DNA of 64,000 bases from Amorphus coralli DSM 19760 (GCF_000374525.1 NZ_KB894571.1:186001-250000); one strand, 5' to 3'; shown: positions 10,710 to 20,234, counted from the stretch's first letter. The notes: a model not told the origin generated them from the sequence alone. Made by a program: numbers and translations.

Positions 10710-11027
10710 ATGATCGCGCTCGCTCGCGCTGCGCTCGTCTCGGCCTCCGTCGCGGCCGCCGGCCTGACGCTGCCGGTCGCCCCCGCTGCCGCCCAGACCG
10801 TTGAGTACATGATCAGCCAGGTTCAGCGCGCGGCCCCCAATTGCCGCAGGAACCCGACCTATGGCTGGCAGGGCCGGGTGTCCGGCAATCGCGAGGCCGA
10901 CAGCCGCTCCATTCCGGTCTCCTTCGTCGGCTGCTTCCCGACCCAGGCGGAATGCGAGGCCTGGCGCAAGACGGCGCTGCCCTTCGTTACCGGCCGGCTC
11001 ATCTACAACGAGTGCAAGCCGCGCTGA
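10710..11027 (+). CDS. Small secreted four-cysteine protein, paralogue 3
   Basis: Third member of the tandem family, 105 residues, with signal peptide (cleavage about AAAQT) and the same mature domain: APNCRRN, WQGRVSGN, SIPVSFVGCFPT, ECEAWR and LIYNECKPR. It is closest to paralogue 1 in lacking the long insertion and in the CKPR end. The RBS is AAGAGG before the ATG. The TGA is followed at once by an element A copy, as for paralogue 1. Confidence 0.82.
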   Translation: MIALARAALVSASVAAAGLTLPVAPAAAQTVEYMISQVQRAAPNCRRNPTYGWQGRVSGNREADSRSIPVSFVGCFPTQAECEAWRKTALPFVTGRLIYNECKPR

Positions 11028-11205
11028 GCAATCGCAGGAAAAGTGGGAACCGGTTTTCTGTCCGCGATTGCGATCTGAAAACCCCTCGCGCCGAGTTCGC
11101 TGCGCTCACCGGCTCCGGATGGGCGGCCTGACCGGCCGGTGCGCGGTCGCGGGCTGGTAAGAACAAGAGCAAGCGAAGCACGAACCGGTTTTCTGTCTCC
11201 ACAAA
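11028..11205 (+). repeat. Element A, element B and a partial A
   Basis: A at 11028-11071 begins on the base after the stop and has the outer stem GCAATCGC/GCGATTGC. An uninterrupted B follows at about 11083-11157. A fragment of an A core lies at about 11175-11200. No gene is seen in the remainder up to sodB. Confidence 0.82.
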
Positions 11206-11290
11206 CGAAGAACGCTGCCGCCGGAGCCCGGCGACAGCGCATGATCGTGGACGGCCCGCGCTGGTCGCGGGCTGCGGAAGAGGCGCCCGA

Positions 11291-11890
11291 TCAGGCGGCC
11301 TTCTCGTACAGTTCCAGCACGTAGTCCCAGTTCACCAGGTTGTCGAACCAGGCTTCCAGATACTTCGGGCGGGCGTTGCGATAGTCGATGTAGTAGGAGT
11401 GCTCCCACACGTCGCAACCGAGCAGCGGCGTCGCGCCGTGCACCAGCGGGTTCTCGCCGTTCGGGGTCTTCATCACCTCGAACTTGCCGTCGCGCAGCGC
11501 CAGCCAGGCCCAGCCCGAACCGAACTGCGACGTGCCGGCGTTGATGAACGCCTCGCGGAACTTGTCGTAACCGCCCAGGTCGGCGTCGACGCGCTCGGCC
11601 AGCTTGCCAGGCAGCGATGAGCCGCCACCGTTCGGCTTCATCCAGTTCCAGAAGTGCAGATGGTTGTAGTGCTGGCCGACCTGGTTGAAGAGACCGGGGT
11701 TGGAGCCGTAGCTCTCCTTCACGATGTCCTCGAGCGACTTGCCCTCGAGCCCCGTGCCCTCGATCAGCTTGTTGCCGGTGGTGACGTAGGCGTTGTGGTG
11801 CTTGTCGTGGTGGTACTCCAGCGTCTCCTTGGACATGTAGGGCTGGAGGGCCTCGTAGTCATAGGGAAGATCGGGAAGTTCGAACGCCAT
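11291..11890 (-). CDS. sodB: Superoxide dismutase, Fe/Mn type
   Basis: Converts superoxide to hydrogen peroxide and oxygen in the cytoplasm. The 199 residues begin MAFELPDLPYDYEAL. Metal ligands are His27 (EYHHDKHH), the His of HYNHLHFWNW, and the Asp and His of CDVWEHSYYIDY. FGSGWAWL is conserved. Sequence features favour iron, but iron and manganese forms cannot be separated safely by eye. The start at 11890 has a GGAGG site; the frame is open far upstream only because it runs antisense-like through the promoter region. Confidence 0.95.
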   Translation of the reverse strand: MAFELPDLPYDYEALQPYMSKETLEYHHDKHHNAYVTTGNKLIEGTGLEGKSLEDIVKESYGSNPGLFNQVGQHYNHLHFWNWMKPNGGGSSLPGKLAERVDADLGGYDKFREAFINAGTSQFGSGWAWLALRDGKFEVMKTPNGENPLVHGATPLLGCDVWEHSYYIDYRNARPKYLEAWFDNLVNWDYVLELYEKAA

Positions 11891-11969
11891 CGTGTTCCTC
11901 CGTGCAAAGCGGGGTTCTGGCGGCCGTCGCCCCGACGCGTGTCGGACCCGGCGCCGCCGTCGGGCGAGA

Positions 11970-11997
11970 CCATAAGGGGCTCGCGTTGCCGGGACAA
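11970..11997 (-). promoter_or_regulatory. Candidate sodB promoter
   Basis: On the minus strand TTGTCC (11992-11997) and TTATGG (11970-11975) are separated by 16 bases, 80 bases before the sodB start. This resembles a housekeeping sigma promoter of alphaproteobacteria. It is a visual match only. Confidence 0.35.
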
Positions 11998-12066
11998 CGC
12001 CGAACGGCGACCGAGAGTTTCGAGCGGCAGGGTCGCACCGCCCGCATGACGCACAGCGTGCGCCAG

Positions 12067-12921
12067 TCAGGCGTGCGCCCAGTCCCAGTAGAGCGCCCGC
12101 GCCCGCGCCGCCACCGGGCCGGCCTCCAGGTTGCGGTCCCCGATGCGGATCACCGGCGCCACCTTGGAGTAGTTGCCGGTGGTGAAGATCTCGTCGGCAT
12201 CGACGAAGTCGGCCACCGTCAGCGCCGTCGCATGCACCTCGAAGCCGTCGCGCGCGAGAAGGTCCATCACCCGGCTGCGCGTCACCCCGGCCAGGAAGGT
12301 GCCGTTCGCGGCCGGCGTGGCCACCTTGCCGTCCTTCACCAGGAACACGTTGGACGTGGCGAGTTCGGCCACGTTGCCCAGCATGTCCAGCACCAGCGCG
12401 TTGTCGAAGCCGTTGGCTCGCGCCTCGCTCAGCGCCCGGGCGTTGTTGGGATAGAGGCAGCCGGCCTTCGCGTTGGTGGGCATGGTCTCCAGCGACGGCC
12501 GGCGGAAACGCGACACCGTGACCGCGATCCCCGAGGGCCCCGGCATCGGCGTCTCGTAGAGGCACAGGCAGAAGCGCGTCGTCTCCGGGTCCGGCGCCAC
12601 CGCCATGAAGCCGCCGTCCTCTGCCCAGTACATCGGCCGGATATAGAGGGCCGCGTCAGCATCGAACTTCGCCGCGCCCTCCCGCGCCAGCTCCATGATC
12701 GCGCCCGCCGACATGGTCGGCTTGAGGCCGAGCGCCTCGGCGGACCGGTTCACCCGAGCGCAGTGCAGGTCGAGATCCGGCATCACGCCTTCGAACCGCC
12801 GCGCCCCGTCGAACACGCTTGAGCCGAGCCAGGCCGCATGGGTCCGGGGCCCCAAGATCGCCGGGTTGCCCTCGTGCCACTCCCCGTCGAGCCACGTCCA
12901 CGTCCGCGACCATTGCGTCAT
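12067..12921 (-). CDS. PLP class IV aminotransferase, branched-chain type
   Basis: Pyridoxal-phosphate fold-type IV aminotransferase, 284 residues, probably a branched-chain amino acid aminotransferase. The PLP lysine is Lys152 in TNAKAGCLYPN, and VAELATSNVFLVKDG holds the glutamate that contacts the PLP ring nitrogen. D-amino-acid or (R)-amine transaminases share this fold, so the exact substrate is uncertain. GAGGGAACG precedes the start at 12921. It is monocistronic, between sodB and a divergent dehalogenase gene. Confidence 0.85.
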   Translation of the reverse strand: MTQWSRTWTWLDGEWHEGNPAILGPRTHAAWLGSSVFDGARRFEGVMPDLDLHCARVNRSAEALGLKPTMSAGAIMELAREGAAKFDADAALYIRPMYWAEDGGFMAVAPDPETTRFCLCLYETPMPGPSGIAVTVSRFRRPSLETMPTNAKAGCLYPNNARALSEARANGFDNALVLDMLGNVAELATSNVFLVKDGKVATPAANGTFLAGVTRSRVMDLLARDGFEVHATALTVADFVDADEIFTTGNYSKVAPVIRIGDRNLEAGPVAARARALYWDWAHA

Positions 12922-13216
12922 CTGACCGTTCCCTCACTGTCACTGCAGGGATCGAAGGCCGATCCCGAACCCGCGTCAACCTGACCGATCCGCGTGAGAA
13001 GATTGTTCCCATGATCGCACCTTATCGGGTGAGATCTCGCCATGCGTTGCGCTTGCGCAATCATGCTTCTTCCCGGTCCGGCGGAGACCGGACGAATGTT
13101 CCAGCCCCGTCCGTTTTCCGCTGCCGCCCCGCCGCTTTTGCGCTGCAGCAACGCCCTTGAACCGGCCGCGCTTGGCGTGGGACAACGGGCTCACGATCTC
13201 ACGGGAGCCGAGAACG

Positions 13217-13879
13217 ATGGCCCACGCCGTCTACGCCTTCGACGCCTATGGCACGCTGTTCGATGTCCATGCCGCCGTGCGCCGCTATTCCGGCGGCATC
13301 GGCGCCGACGCCCAGCTTCTGTCCGACATCTGGCGCCAGAAGCAGCTCGAATATTCCTGGGTGCGCGCCCTGATGGGCCGCTACGAGGATTTCTGGACCC
13401 TCACCGAGCAGGCCCTCGACTTCGCCCTGCGCAAGGTGCCGTCCGCCGATCCGGCCCTTCGGGATCAGCTCCTGGAGGCCTATCGCGGCCTGGACTGCTA
13501 TCCGGAGATCCCGAAGGTGCTCACCGCGCTGCGCGACAAGGGGGCGCGGCTCGCCATCCTCTCCAACGGTTCGCCCGCCATGCTGGAGAGCGCCGCCCGG
13601 TCCGCCGGCATCGCCGATCTCTTCGAGGAGATCATCTCCGTCGACGAGATCCGCACCTACAAGACCGACGAGGCCGTGTACGAGCTGATCACCACCCGCT
13701 TCCGCGTCTACCCGGAAGCCGTGTCGTTCCAGTCGTCCAACCGTTGGGACGTCGCTGGCGCCAGTGCCTTCGGATTCCGCACGGTCTGGGTGAACCGCTC
13801 CGAGCAGCCCGACGAATACCAGGACCTGCCGCCAGCCGCCGTGCTGACCTCGCTCGACGGACTGCTGGCCCTCGACTGA
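13217..13879 (+). CDS. Haloacid dehalogenase, type II
   Basis: HAD-superfamily hydrolase of the L-2-haloacid dehalogenase branch, 220 residues. The nucleophile is Asp9 in FDAYGTLFD. The later motifs are ILSNGSP (motif II), the lysine in RTYKTDEAVY, and SSNRWDVAGASAFG, the active-site loop typical of (S)-2-haloacid dehalogenases. It would release halide from short 2-haloalkanoic acids, though some relatives act on phosphorylated substrates. The start MAHAVYAFDAYG is preceded by GGGAG; 295 bases upstream hold no gene. Confidence 0.88.
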   Translation: MAHAVYAFDAYGTLFDVHAAVRRYSGGIGADAQLLSDIWRQKQLEYSWVRALMGRYEDFWTLTEQALDFALRKVPSADPALRDQLLEAYRGLDCYPEIPKVLTALRDKGARLAILSNGSPAMLESAARSAGIADLFEEIISVDEIRTYKTDEAVYELITTRFRVYPEAVSFQSSNRWDVAGASAFGFRTVWVNRSEQPDEYQDLPPAAVLTSLDGLLALD

Positions 13880-13885
13880 GGCACT

Positions 13886-13903
13886 GCCGGGCGTCAGCCC
13901 GGC
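13886..13903. terminator. Hairpin shared by two convergent gene ends
   Basis: GCCGGGC and GCCCGGC form a 7-bp stem with a GTCA loop that includes the stop codon of the minus-strand gene. It lies 7 bases after the dehalogenase stop. It has no T-run, so it may only slow RNA polymerase or protect 3' ends. Confidence 0.4.
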
Positions 13904-14970
13904 GAACCGCCCAGCCGAGCCAAGCCCTCGGACGCCAGCCGCCGCGTCAGCGCGCCGGAGTCCTGCCGGCGGCCCAGCGTCATGGCCTGGCCGGACCACA
14001 GCGAGGAGAAGTCGGGCGATGCCACCGCCTCGGCCTTGGCCTTGAGCGGTGCCAGCGCGCCGCCTGCGGTCGGGAACGGCGGTGCGGCATCGGAGAGCGG
14101 GCCCACCTCGCGCATCACCCGGTTCACGAGCCCCCGCGCCGGGCGCCCGGTGAAGACGTTGGTCAGCGCCGTCTCGTCGGCACTGCCATGGGCAAGCGCC
14201 GCCCGGTGAAGCTCGGAAATCGTGGCTTCCGGCGTGAACAGGTAGGCCGTCCCCACCTGCGCCGCTGCCGCCCCGAGCATGAAGGCGGCCGCCACGCCGC
14301 GCCCGTCGGCGATCCCGCCCGCAGCGATCACCGGAATGGACACCGCATCGGCAATCTGGGGCACCAGCGCGAAGGTGCCGACCTGGGACGCCACCGCATT
14401 CGTCAGGAACATGCCTCGATGGCCGCCCGCCTCCGAGCCCTGGGCGATCACCGCGTCGGCGCCCCGGTCCTCCAGCCAGCGGGCCTCGGCAACCGTGGTC
14501 GCCGACGACATCACCACCGCCCCGGTCGCCTTCACCCGCTCCAGAAGATCCTCGGCGGGCAGACCGAAATGGAAACTGACCACCGCGGGCGCCAGCTCGT
14601 CGACGAGGTCGGCCATGGCCGCATCGAAAGGCGCCCGGTTCGGCGCCGTCACCGGCGTGGCCGGGTCGATGTCGAACTCGTCGTAGTAGGCGGCAAGACG
14701 CGCCTTCCACGCCTCCAGCGTGGCCTCGTCCGGCTCTTCGGGCGCGTGGCAGAAGAAATTGAGATTGAAGGGCCGGTCGGTCTCGGCCCGGATCGCGGCG
14801 GCCTCCTCTCGGATCCTGTCCGCCGAGAGCATTGCGCACGGCAGGCTGCCGAGCCCGCCCGCCGCAGACACCGCCGCGGCCATTGCCGCGCCATTGGCGC
14901 CCGCCATCGGAGCCTGAAGGATGGGAAGCTCGATCTCGAACAAGTCGAGCGCACGACGATCAGGCCACAT
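13894..14970 (-). CDS. Nitronate monooxygenase-like FMN protein (NPD family)
   Basis: TIM-barrel flavoprotein of the 2-nitropropane dioxygenase/nitronate monooxygenase family, 358 residues from the chosen start. Key features are PILQAPMAGANG at the N-terminus, AVIAQGSEAGGHRG (FMN phosphate loop) and IPVIAAGGIADGRGVAAAFMLGA. The family oxidises alkyl nitronates, but many members act on other substrates. The start MWPDRRALDLF at 14970 has GAGGG six bases upstream; MTDEGAMW six codons earlier is possible. Confidence 0.85.
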   Translation of the reverse strand: MWPDRRALDLFEIELPILQAPMAGANGAAMAAAVSAAGGLGSLPCAMLSADRIREEAAAIRAETDRPFNLNFFCHAPEEPDEATLEAWKARLAAYYDEFDIDPATPVTAPNRAPFDAAMADLVDELAPAVVSFHFGLPAEDLLERVKATGAVVMSSATTVAEARWLEDRGADAVIAQGSEAGGHRGMFLTNAVASQVGTFALVPQIADAVSIPVIAAGGIADGRGVAAAFMLGAAAAQVGTAYLFTPEATISELHRAALAHGSADETALTNVFTGRPARGLVNRVMREVGPLSDAAPPFPTAGGALAPLKAKAEAVASPDFSSLWSGQAMTLGRRQDSGALTRRLASEGLARLGGSPG

Positions 14971-15072
14971 GGCGCCCTCGTCCGTCATCGTGAGGTGCGT
15001 GCCGGCACATCCCGCCGGCACGCTTGACCGGTCCCGATCCTACCATCGAGGAGCGGGTCGCGTCGCCCGCTG

Positions 15073-15663
15073 TTACGCGGCGGTGCCCGACGGCGGATTG
15101 CCTGGCATCGACCGGGCCGCCAGCGCCACCGAGATCAGCGCCACGCCGTGGAAGATCAGGTCGATGGCCACGAACAGGCCGATCACCCAGGCGCCGGAGA
15201 CCGGCCAGTCGGCGAACACCATGGCGCCGAGCAGGATCGAGACGGCGCCAGCCAGGCCGAGCCAGATCGCGGCACCGCCCTTCATCTGGAAGGCCATGAC
15301 GATGCGGATCAGGCCCACCGCGATCAGCGCCGCGGCAACGAACAGGGTCAGCCAGACGGCCGATGCCATCGGCAGCGCCACCATCACCACGCCAGCCGCC
15401 AGGTAGACCAGGGCGATCAGCACGTGCCAGGCGGTGGAGCCCCAGCCCTTGTGCTTGAAGGCGTCGAAGAGCTGGGCGATGCCGCCGATGAAGGCGAGGA
15501 TACCGAACCAGATGACGGCAAACACGGTGAGCCAGTAGGTCATGCCGAGGCCGACCATGCCCAGCACCACCATGAGGATGCCCAGCCCCAGCAGCCAGCC
15601 CCACTTCGCGTGCAGGTCGCCGAATACCGACCGAGCCGTCTTTTCCACGTCCAGATTAGCCAT
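15073..15663 (-). CDS. HdeD-family inner-membrane protein (DUF308)
   Basis: Polytopic membrane protein of 196 residues with six hydrophobic helices arranged as three pairs, matching the HdeD/DUF308 family. Escherichia coli HdeD is linked to acid resistance at high cell density; that role is not shown for this protein. The N-terminal 20 residues are soluble. It stands alone, with a short gap to the downstream nitronate-monooxygenase gene. Confidence 0.8.
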   Translation of the reverse strand: MANLDVEKTARSVFGDLHAKWGWLLGLGILMVVLGMVGLGMTYWLTVFAVIWFGILAFIGGIAQLFDAFKHKGWGSTAWHVLIALVYLAAGVVMVALPMASAVWLTLFVAAALIAVGLIRIVMAFQMKGGAAIWLGLAGAVSILLGAMVFADWPVSGAWVIGLFVAIDLIFHGVALISVALAARSMPGNPPSGTAA

Positions 15664-15735
15664 GTCCCCGTCCCCTTGTTCGTCCGCTGGGCGCGGTGCG
15701 CGCCGATTCGCCTGAAAGCCGAATTCCGACTGACG

Positions 15736-17118
15736 CTACATCATCCCGAGCATGCGTGCCCATGATCGCATGCCTTTGTGGAAGCTCGACATCTCGTACT
15801 TCTCGTTGGGCGAATGGATGCGATCGTCGTCGAGTCCGAAGCCGACCAGCAGCGTGTCCATGCCCAGCTTGGTCTTGAAGGCGCCGACGATGGGAATCGA
15901 ACCGCCCATGCCGATCATCAGCGGCTCGGTATCCCACTCCGCTTCCAGCGCCTCTCGGCCGGTCTTCAGGATCGGGCTGTCGAGGGGAATGCGCAGCGCC
16001 GGGCTGGCGCCATGGTTGGTAAAGGAGACGGTGCAGTCTTCCGGAATGCGCGCGCGCACGAAAGCCTGGAAGGCTTCCATCAGCGCCTGCGGATCCTGCT
16101 CGCCGACGAGGCGGAAGGACACCTTGGCGGATGCCTGGGACGGGATCACGGTCTTGAAGCCCGCCCCCGTGTAGCCGCCGATCATGCCGTTCACTTCCAC
16201 CGTCGGCCGGGCCCAGATCTGCTCAAGCACGCTGCGCCCGCGCTCGCCGGCCGGCAGCTTCAGACCGACCTGTCCGAGAAACTCCTCCTCGGAGAATTCC
16301 AGCCCGTCCCACTGGGCGCGAACATCGGCCGGCGTTTCGGCCACGCCCTCGTAGAAGCCCGGGATCTGCACCCGCCCGTCCGCGTCGTGCAGGTCGGCGA
16401 TGATCCGCGCGAGGACGTGATTGGGATTGCGCGCCGCGCCCCCGAACAAGCCGGAGTGCAGATCCTTGTCGGCAGCCGTGACGGTGAATTCCTGGGTGAC
16501 GAGGCCGCGCAGCGACACGGAAATCGCCGGGGTGTCCTTATCCCACATGCCGGTGTCGCAGACGAGGGCGGCGCCCGCCTTCAACTCGTCGGCATGGGCA
16601 TTGAGAAACGGCGCCAGGCTCGGGCTGCCGGACTCTTCCTCGCCCTCGAACAGGATAGTGACCGGTACCGGCAAGCTGCCCGTCTCGGCGATCCAGGCGC
16701 GGGCCGCCTCCACGAACGTCATCAGCTGGCCCTTGTCGTCGGCCGCGCCACGGGCAACGATCATCTTCGAGCCGTCCTCGCGGGTGACGATCCGCGGCTC
16801 GAACGGGTCGGAGTCCCAGAGCTCCAGCGGGTCCACCGGCTGCACGTCATAGTGGCCGTAGAAGAGGACGCGCTTGTCCGGATCGAGACCCTCGCCCGGA
16901 TAGTGGGCGACTACCATCGGCTGGCCGTCCGTCGGCCGCACGCTCGCCTGGAAGCCGAGCCCGTTCAACTCATCCACAAGGAGTTGCGCGGCTTCGCGAC
17001 AGGGCTCGCGATAGGCCGGGTCGGTGGAGATGGAGGGAATTCGGAGAAGGGCAAACAGCCGTTCGAGGCTTTGATCCAGGTCCCGGTCGATCCGGGCGAG
17101 TACCGCGTCGATGCTCAT
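15736..17118 (-). CDS. M20-family dipeptidase/carboxypeptidase
   Basis: Zinc metallopeptidase of the M20 family, 460 residues, most similar to the dipeptidase/CNDP-type group. Metal and catalytic residues appear in order: GHYDVQP (His and Asp), ARGAADDKG (bridging Asp), FEGEEESGSP (catalytic Glu plus metal Glu), LVCDTGMWD and the C-terminal metal His in RIHSPNEKYE. The dimerisation (lid) domain lies at about residues 195-345. The start MSIDAVLARID at 17118 has a GAGG site. Likely cytoplasmic, since no signal peptide is present. Confidence 0.9.
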   Translation of the reverse strand: MSIDAVLARIDRDLDQSLERLFALLRIPSISTDPAYREPCREAAQLLVDELNGLGFQASVRPTDGQPMVVAHYPGEGLDPDKRVLFYGHYDVQPVDPLELWDSDPFEPRIVTREDGSKMIVARGAADDKGQLMTFVEAARAWIAETGSLPVPVTILFEGEEESGSPSLAPFLNAHADELKAGAALVCDTGMWDKDTPAISVSLRGLVTQEFTVTAADKDLHSGLFGGAARNPNHVLARIIADLHDADGRVQIPGFYEGVAETPADVRAQWDGLEFSEEEFLGQVGLKLPAGERGRSVLEQIWARPTVEVNGMIGGYTGAGFKTVIPSQASAKVSFRLVGEQDPQALMEAFQAFVRARIPEDCTVSFTNHGASPALRIPLDSPILKTGREALEAEWDTEPLMIGMGGSIPIVGAFKTKLGMDTLLVGFGLDDDRIHSPNEKYEMSSFHKGMRSWARMLGMM

Positions 17119-17234
17119 GCATGCCTCGCTGCGCCAGACTGGAGCGGGGCCAGACAAGGCCCGCCTTCTCCGAACCTATGACGCAGGTTGACGGTCGACT
17201 GCAACCACGACCGTCGCACGGACGTGGGCGGCGC

Positions 17235-17444
17235 TCAGTTCTCGCCCGCCGCCCGGTCCGTGGCGCGCTCGACGGCATCCCCGGCCTGCTCGACCGCCTG
17301 CCGCGCGTCCTGGCCGGCCTCGCCAACCTGCTGGTCAACGATGCGTCCCGCTTGCTCGAACCCGCCGTCGCGAACGGCCAGGAACAGCATCGCCGCGCCG
17401 AACAGGGCCGCCACCGCGATGAACAGAATGACAATTCCGCGCAT
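17235..17444 (-). CDS. Small single-pass membrane protein, unknown function
   Basis: A 69-residue product with one N-terminal membrane helix (MRGIVILFIAVAALFGAAMLF) followed by a strongly charged amphipathic helical tail rich in Gln, Ala, Asp and Glu (FEQAGRIVDQQVGEAGQDAR). I do not recognise a family. A GAGGG site precedes the ATG, and codon usage matches the neighbours. It lies between the M20 peptidase and the HerA-like ATPase, all on the minus strand. Confidence 0.6.
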   Translation of the reverse strand: MRGIVILFIAVAALFGAAMLFLAVRDGGFEQAGRIVDQQVGEAGQDARQAVEQAGDAVERATDRAAGEN

Positions 17445-17528
17445 AGTTTCTCGCCCTCACGAACCGGATATGCTTCACACAACCCGTGACCGGCGCTGGC
17501 GGTTCCAACGCCTGGGCGAAGGGACTTC

Positions 17529-19136
17529 TCAGCGCCGCAGCAGGCTCCCGAGCACGCCGCGAACCACCGCTTTCGACACAGTCGACCCCTGTCGACCGCC
17601 GATCTGCCGACCGATCTCGCCTGCCACCTGGTTGGAGAGGCTCCGCGCCACGCTGCGGGCGGTACGCTGCGAGGCCGTCAGGCGCCGGCTCCGGCCGGAC
17701 CCCACCCCGAAAATACCGGCGATGAACCCTCCGATCCCGCCGCCCGACGTCTCTTCCCGTCGATCCGGCGCTTCTGCCTGCTGAGCGGCTTTCGGCTGAT
17801 CCGGTTCGGGCGCGACGGTTCCCTCTTCCGCCGTCTTGACCTTCGCTTCTGCCTTCTTGGTGAGGATCTCGTAGGCGGATTCTCGGTCCACCGGCGAGTC
17901 GTACGCGGCCTTCATCGGGCTCGCCGCGAGGATCGCTGCACGCTCGTCCGGCGTCAGCGGGCCGAGCCGGCCGACGGGGGGACGGATCAGGGTGCGCTGG
18001 ACCACCGAGGGAACGCCCTTCAGGTCGAGGGTCGAGACCAGCGCCTCGCCCACGCCCAGCTCGGTGATCGCCTGGGCCGTGTCGAGATCGGGGTTGGGCC
18101 GGAAAGTGTCGGCCGCCGCCTTCACCGCCTTCTGGTCCTTCGGCGTGAAGGCGCGCAGCGCGTGCTGGACCCGGTTGCCGAGTTGCCCAAGCACCGCTTC
18201 CGGCACGTCGAGCGGGCTCTGCGTGACGAAGTAGACACCAACCCCCTTGGAGCGGATCAGCCGGACCACCTGCTCCACTTTCTCCAGCAGCGCCTTGGGC
18301 GCCTCGTCGAACAGCAGATGCGCCTCGTCGAAGAAGAACACCAGCTTCGGCTTCTCCGGGTCGCCCACTTCCGGCAGTTCCTCGAACAGTTCGGAGAGAA
18401 GCCACAGGAGAAAGGTCGCGTAGAGGCGCGGGCTGGTTATCAGCTTGTCGGCCGCCAGCACGTTGACGATGCCCTGTCCGCTGGCCGGGTCGGTCTTCAT
18501 CAGGTCGGCGATGGACAGCGCCGGCTCGCCGAAGAAGCGGTCGCCCCCCTGCTCTTCCAGCACCAGCAGCTGGCGCTGGATCGCGCCGATGGAGCCGGCG
18601 GAAACGTTGCCGTAGAGGCGCGACAGCTCCGAGGCACGCTCCCCGACATGGGCGATCAGCGCCCTCAAATCCTTCAGGTCGAGAAGCAGCAGCCCCTGGT
18701 CGTCGGCCAGCCGGAAGACGATGTTGAGCACGCCCTCCTGAGTGTCATTCAGGTTCATCAGCCGGGCCAGCAGAAGCGGCCCCATCTCCGACACCGTGGT
18801 CCGGATCGGGTGGCCCTGCTCACCGAACAGGTCCCAGAAGGTCGTGGGGGACGAAGCAAACGCGTACTCGTCGGCAAAGCCGATCTGGCTGGCCCGCTTG
18901 GCCAGGAAGTCCTTGGGCTCGCCGGTCTCCGCGATGCCGGAGAGGTCGCCCTTGATGTCAGCGCAGAAGACCGGAACGCCCGCCCGGGAGAAGCCCTCCG
19001 CCAGGATCTGCAGGGTCACCGTCTTGCCGGTGCCCGTCGCACCGGTCACCAGACCGTGCCGGTTGGCGCGCTTCAGAACCAGATATTCCGGTGCGCCGCT
19101 GGCGCCCAGGAAGATGGCATCGTCTTTCAGCAGCAT
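17529..19136 (-). CDS. HerA-like ATPase, DUF853 (YjgR-type)
   Basis: P-loop ATPase of the HerA/FtsK superfamily, 535 residues. Walker A is [12 protein letters not shown] (residues about 30-41), Walker B is [15 protein letters not shown], and [20 protein letters not shown] is the sensor region typical of DUF853. The C-terminal 110 residues are Lys/Glu-rich and then Gly- and Arg-rich ([13 protein letters not shown]), probably disordered. Its cellular role is unsettled; it is not next to a NurA-like nuclease, so a classical HerA-NurA pair is not supported. GAGGGGG precedes the start. Confidence 0.88.
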   Translation of the reverse strand: MLLKDDAIFLGASGAPEYLVLKRANRHGLVTGATGTGKTVTLQILAEGFSRAGVPVFCADIKGDLSGIAETGEPKDFLAKRASQIGFADEYAFASSPTTFWDLFGEQGHPIRTTVSEMGPLLLARLMNLNDTQEGVLNIVFRLADDQGLLLLDLKDLRALIAHVGERASELSRLYGNVSAGSIGAIQRQLLVLEEQGGDRFFGEPALSIADLMKTDPASGQGIVNVLAADKLITSPRLYATFLLWLLSELFEELPEVGDPEKPKLVFFFDEAHLLFDEAPKALLEKVEQVVRLIRSKGVGVYFVTQSPLDVPEAVLGQLGNRVQHALRAFTPKDQKAVKAAADTFRPNPDLDTAQAITELGVGEALVSTLDLKGVPSVVQRTLIRPPVGRLGPLTPDERAAILAASPMKAAYDSPVDRESAYEILTKKAEAKVKTAEEGTVAPEPDQPKAAQQAEAPDRREETSGGGIGGFIAGIFGVGSGRSRRLTASQRTARSVARSLSNQVAGEIGRQIGGRQGSTVSKAVVRGVLGSLLRR

Positions 19137-19315
19137 CGCTCGCCCCCTCGCCGGTGCTTTCTGCCCTTATAGGCACGCCGACGGGGCGGCTCAATCGCGA
19201 CCGGTCCGGCAATGCAAGCTCCGCGAAATCTCCGTCACGGCCTTGTTCGGTGTCCCGGCTTTGTGGCTATGTCGCCGGACGGATCAATGACAGGCGCCCA
19301 AGGGGGAAGAACGAC

Positions 19316-19699
19316 ATGGACGCGTTGGTGAATCGCATCACGGAGCGCACCGGCCTCGATCGCGGCACGGCGGAGAAGGCCATCTCGATCATCGTCAATT
19401 TCCTCAACCGGGAGGGCCCACCGGAGGAGACCAGCAAGCTGATCGACCAGTTGCCCGGCGCCGAGCACATGATCAAGGAGCGCGGCGAGGCCGGCCGGGC
19501 CGGCCTTCTCGGCGGCGTTGCCGGGCTGATGGGCGGCGGCGCCATGGGGGCCTTCAACGATCTCACCGCGGCCGGCCTTAACATGGGCCAGGTGCAGACG
19601 GTGGTGAAGGAGCTGGTGGCCTTCGCCCGCGAGCAGGCCGGCGACGAAGTCGTCGACGAGGTCATCCAGAAGATCCCCGGCCTTTCACAGTTCGTCTGA
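19316..19699 (+). CDS. Small helical protein, possibly DUF2267-like
   Basis: A 127-residue protein of mostly alpha-helical character. The first half (RITERTGLDRGTAEKAISII) recalls DUF2267-type repeats. A glycine-rich hydrophobic stretch (AGLLGGVAGLMGGGAMGAF) sits in the middle and a regular amphipathic helix ends the protein. No signal peptide. Function is unknown. The start at 19316 has an AGGGGGAAG ribosome site, and it is divergent from the HerA-like gene. Confidence 0.7.
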   Translation: MDALVNRITERTGLDRGTAEKAISIIVNFLNREGPPEETSKLIDQLPGAEHMIKERGEAGRAGLLGGVAGLMGGGAMGAFNDLTAAGLNMGQVQTVVKELVAFAREQAGDEVVDEVIQKIPGLSQFV

Positions 19700-19823
19700 G
19701 CGGAGCCGGCCTCCTCCCGTCACATTTATTCTTTCCCGGTGCTGCATATCGTCTGGCCGCCCTAGCAAAAGGGCGGCATGATGCGCACCGGGTGGGGGCA
19801 TGAAACGAGGAGGACCAGCCGCA

Positions 19824-20234
19824 ATGTCGAACTATTCGATTGCCCGGATCGAGGGGATTGGACCGGTCTACACCGAGAAGCTGGCGGCTGCCGGCATCAA
19901 GACGACGCGCACGCTTCTGACCCGTGCCAAGGACCCCAAGGGTCGCAAGGCGGTCGCCTCGGAAACCGGTCTCGATGAAAAGCAGATCCTGAAATGGGCC
20001 AACATGGCCGACCTGATGCGGGTGCGCGGCGTCGGCGAGGAATATTCCGAGCTGCTTGAGGCCGCCGGCGTCGACACGGTCAAGGAACTCCGCAACCGCA
20101 GGGCGGACAATCTCGCGGAGAAGATGGCCGAGGTGAACGGCAAGAAGAAGCTGGTCCGCCTCGTTCCCACCACCAAGCGGGTGGAATCCTGGGTCGATCA
20201 CGCCAAATCCCTCACGCCGATGATGACCTACTGA
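19824..20234 (+). CDS. DUF4332 helix-hairpin-helix protein
   Basis: A 136-residue protein with two helix-hairpin-helix-like segments, ARIEGIGPVYTEKLAAAGI (residues about 7-25) and MRVRGVGEEYSELLEAAGVD (about 63-82), as in DUF4332. Such segments often bind DNA non-specifically; the protein's actual role is unknown. The start at 19824 (MSNYSIARI) has AGGAGG about 11 bases upstream; an ATG eight codons earlier is less likely. A hairpin follows directly after the stop. Confidence 0.8.
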   Translation: MSNYSIARIEGIGPVYTEKLAAAGIKTTRTLLTRAKDPKGRKAVASETGLDEKQILKWANMADLMRVRGVGEEYSELLEAAGVDTVKELRNRRADNLAEKMAEVNGKKKLVRLVPTTKRVESWVDHAKSLTPMMTY

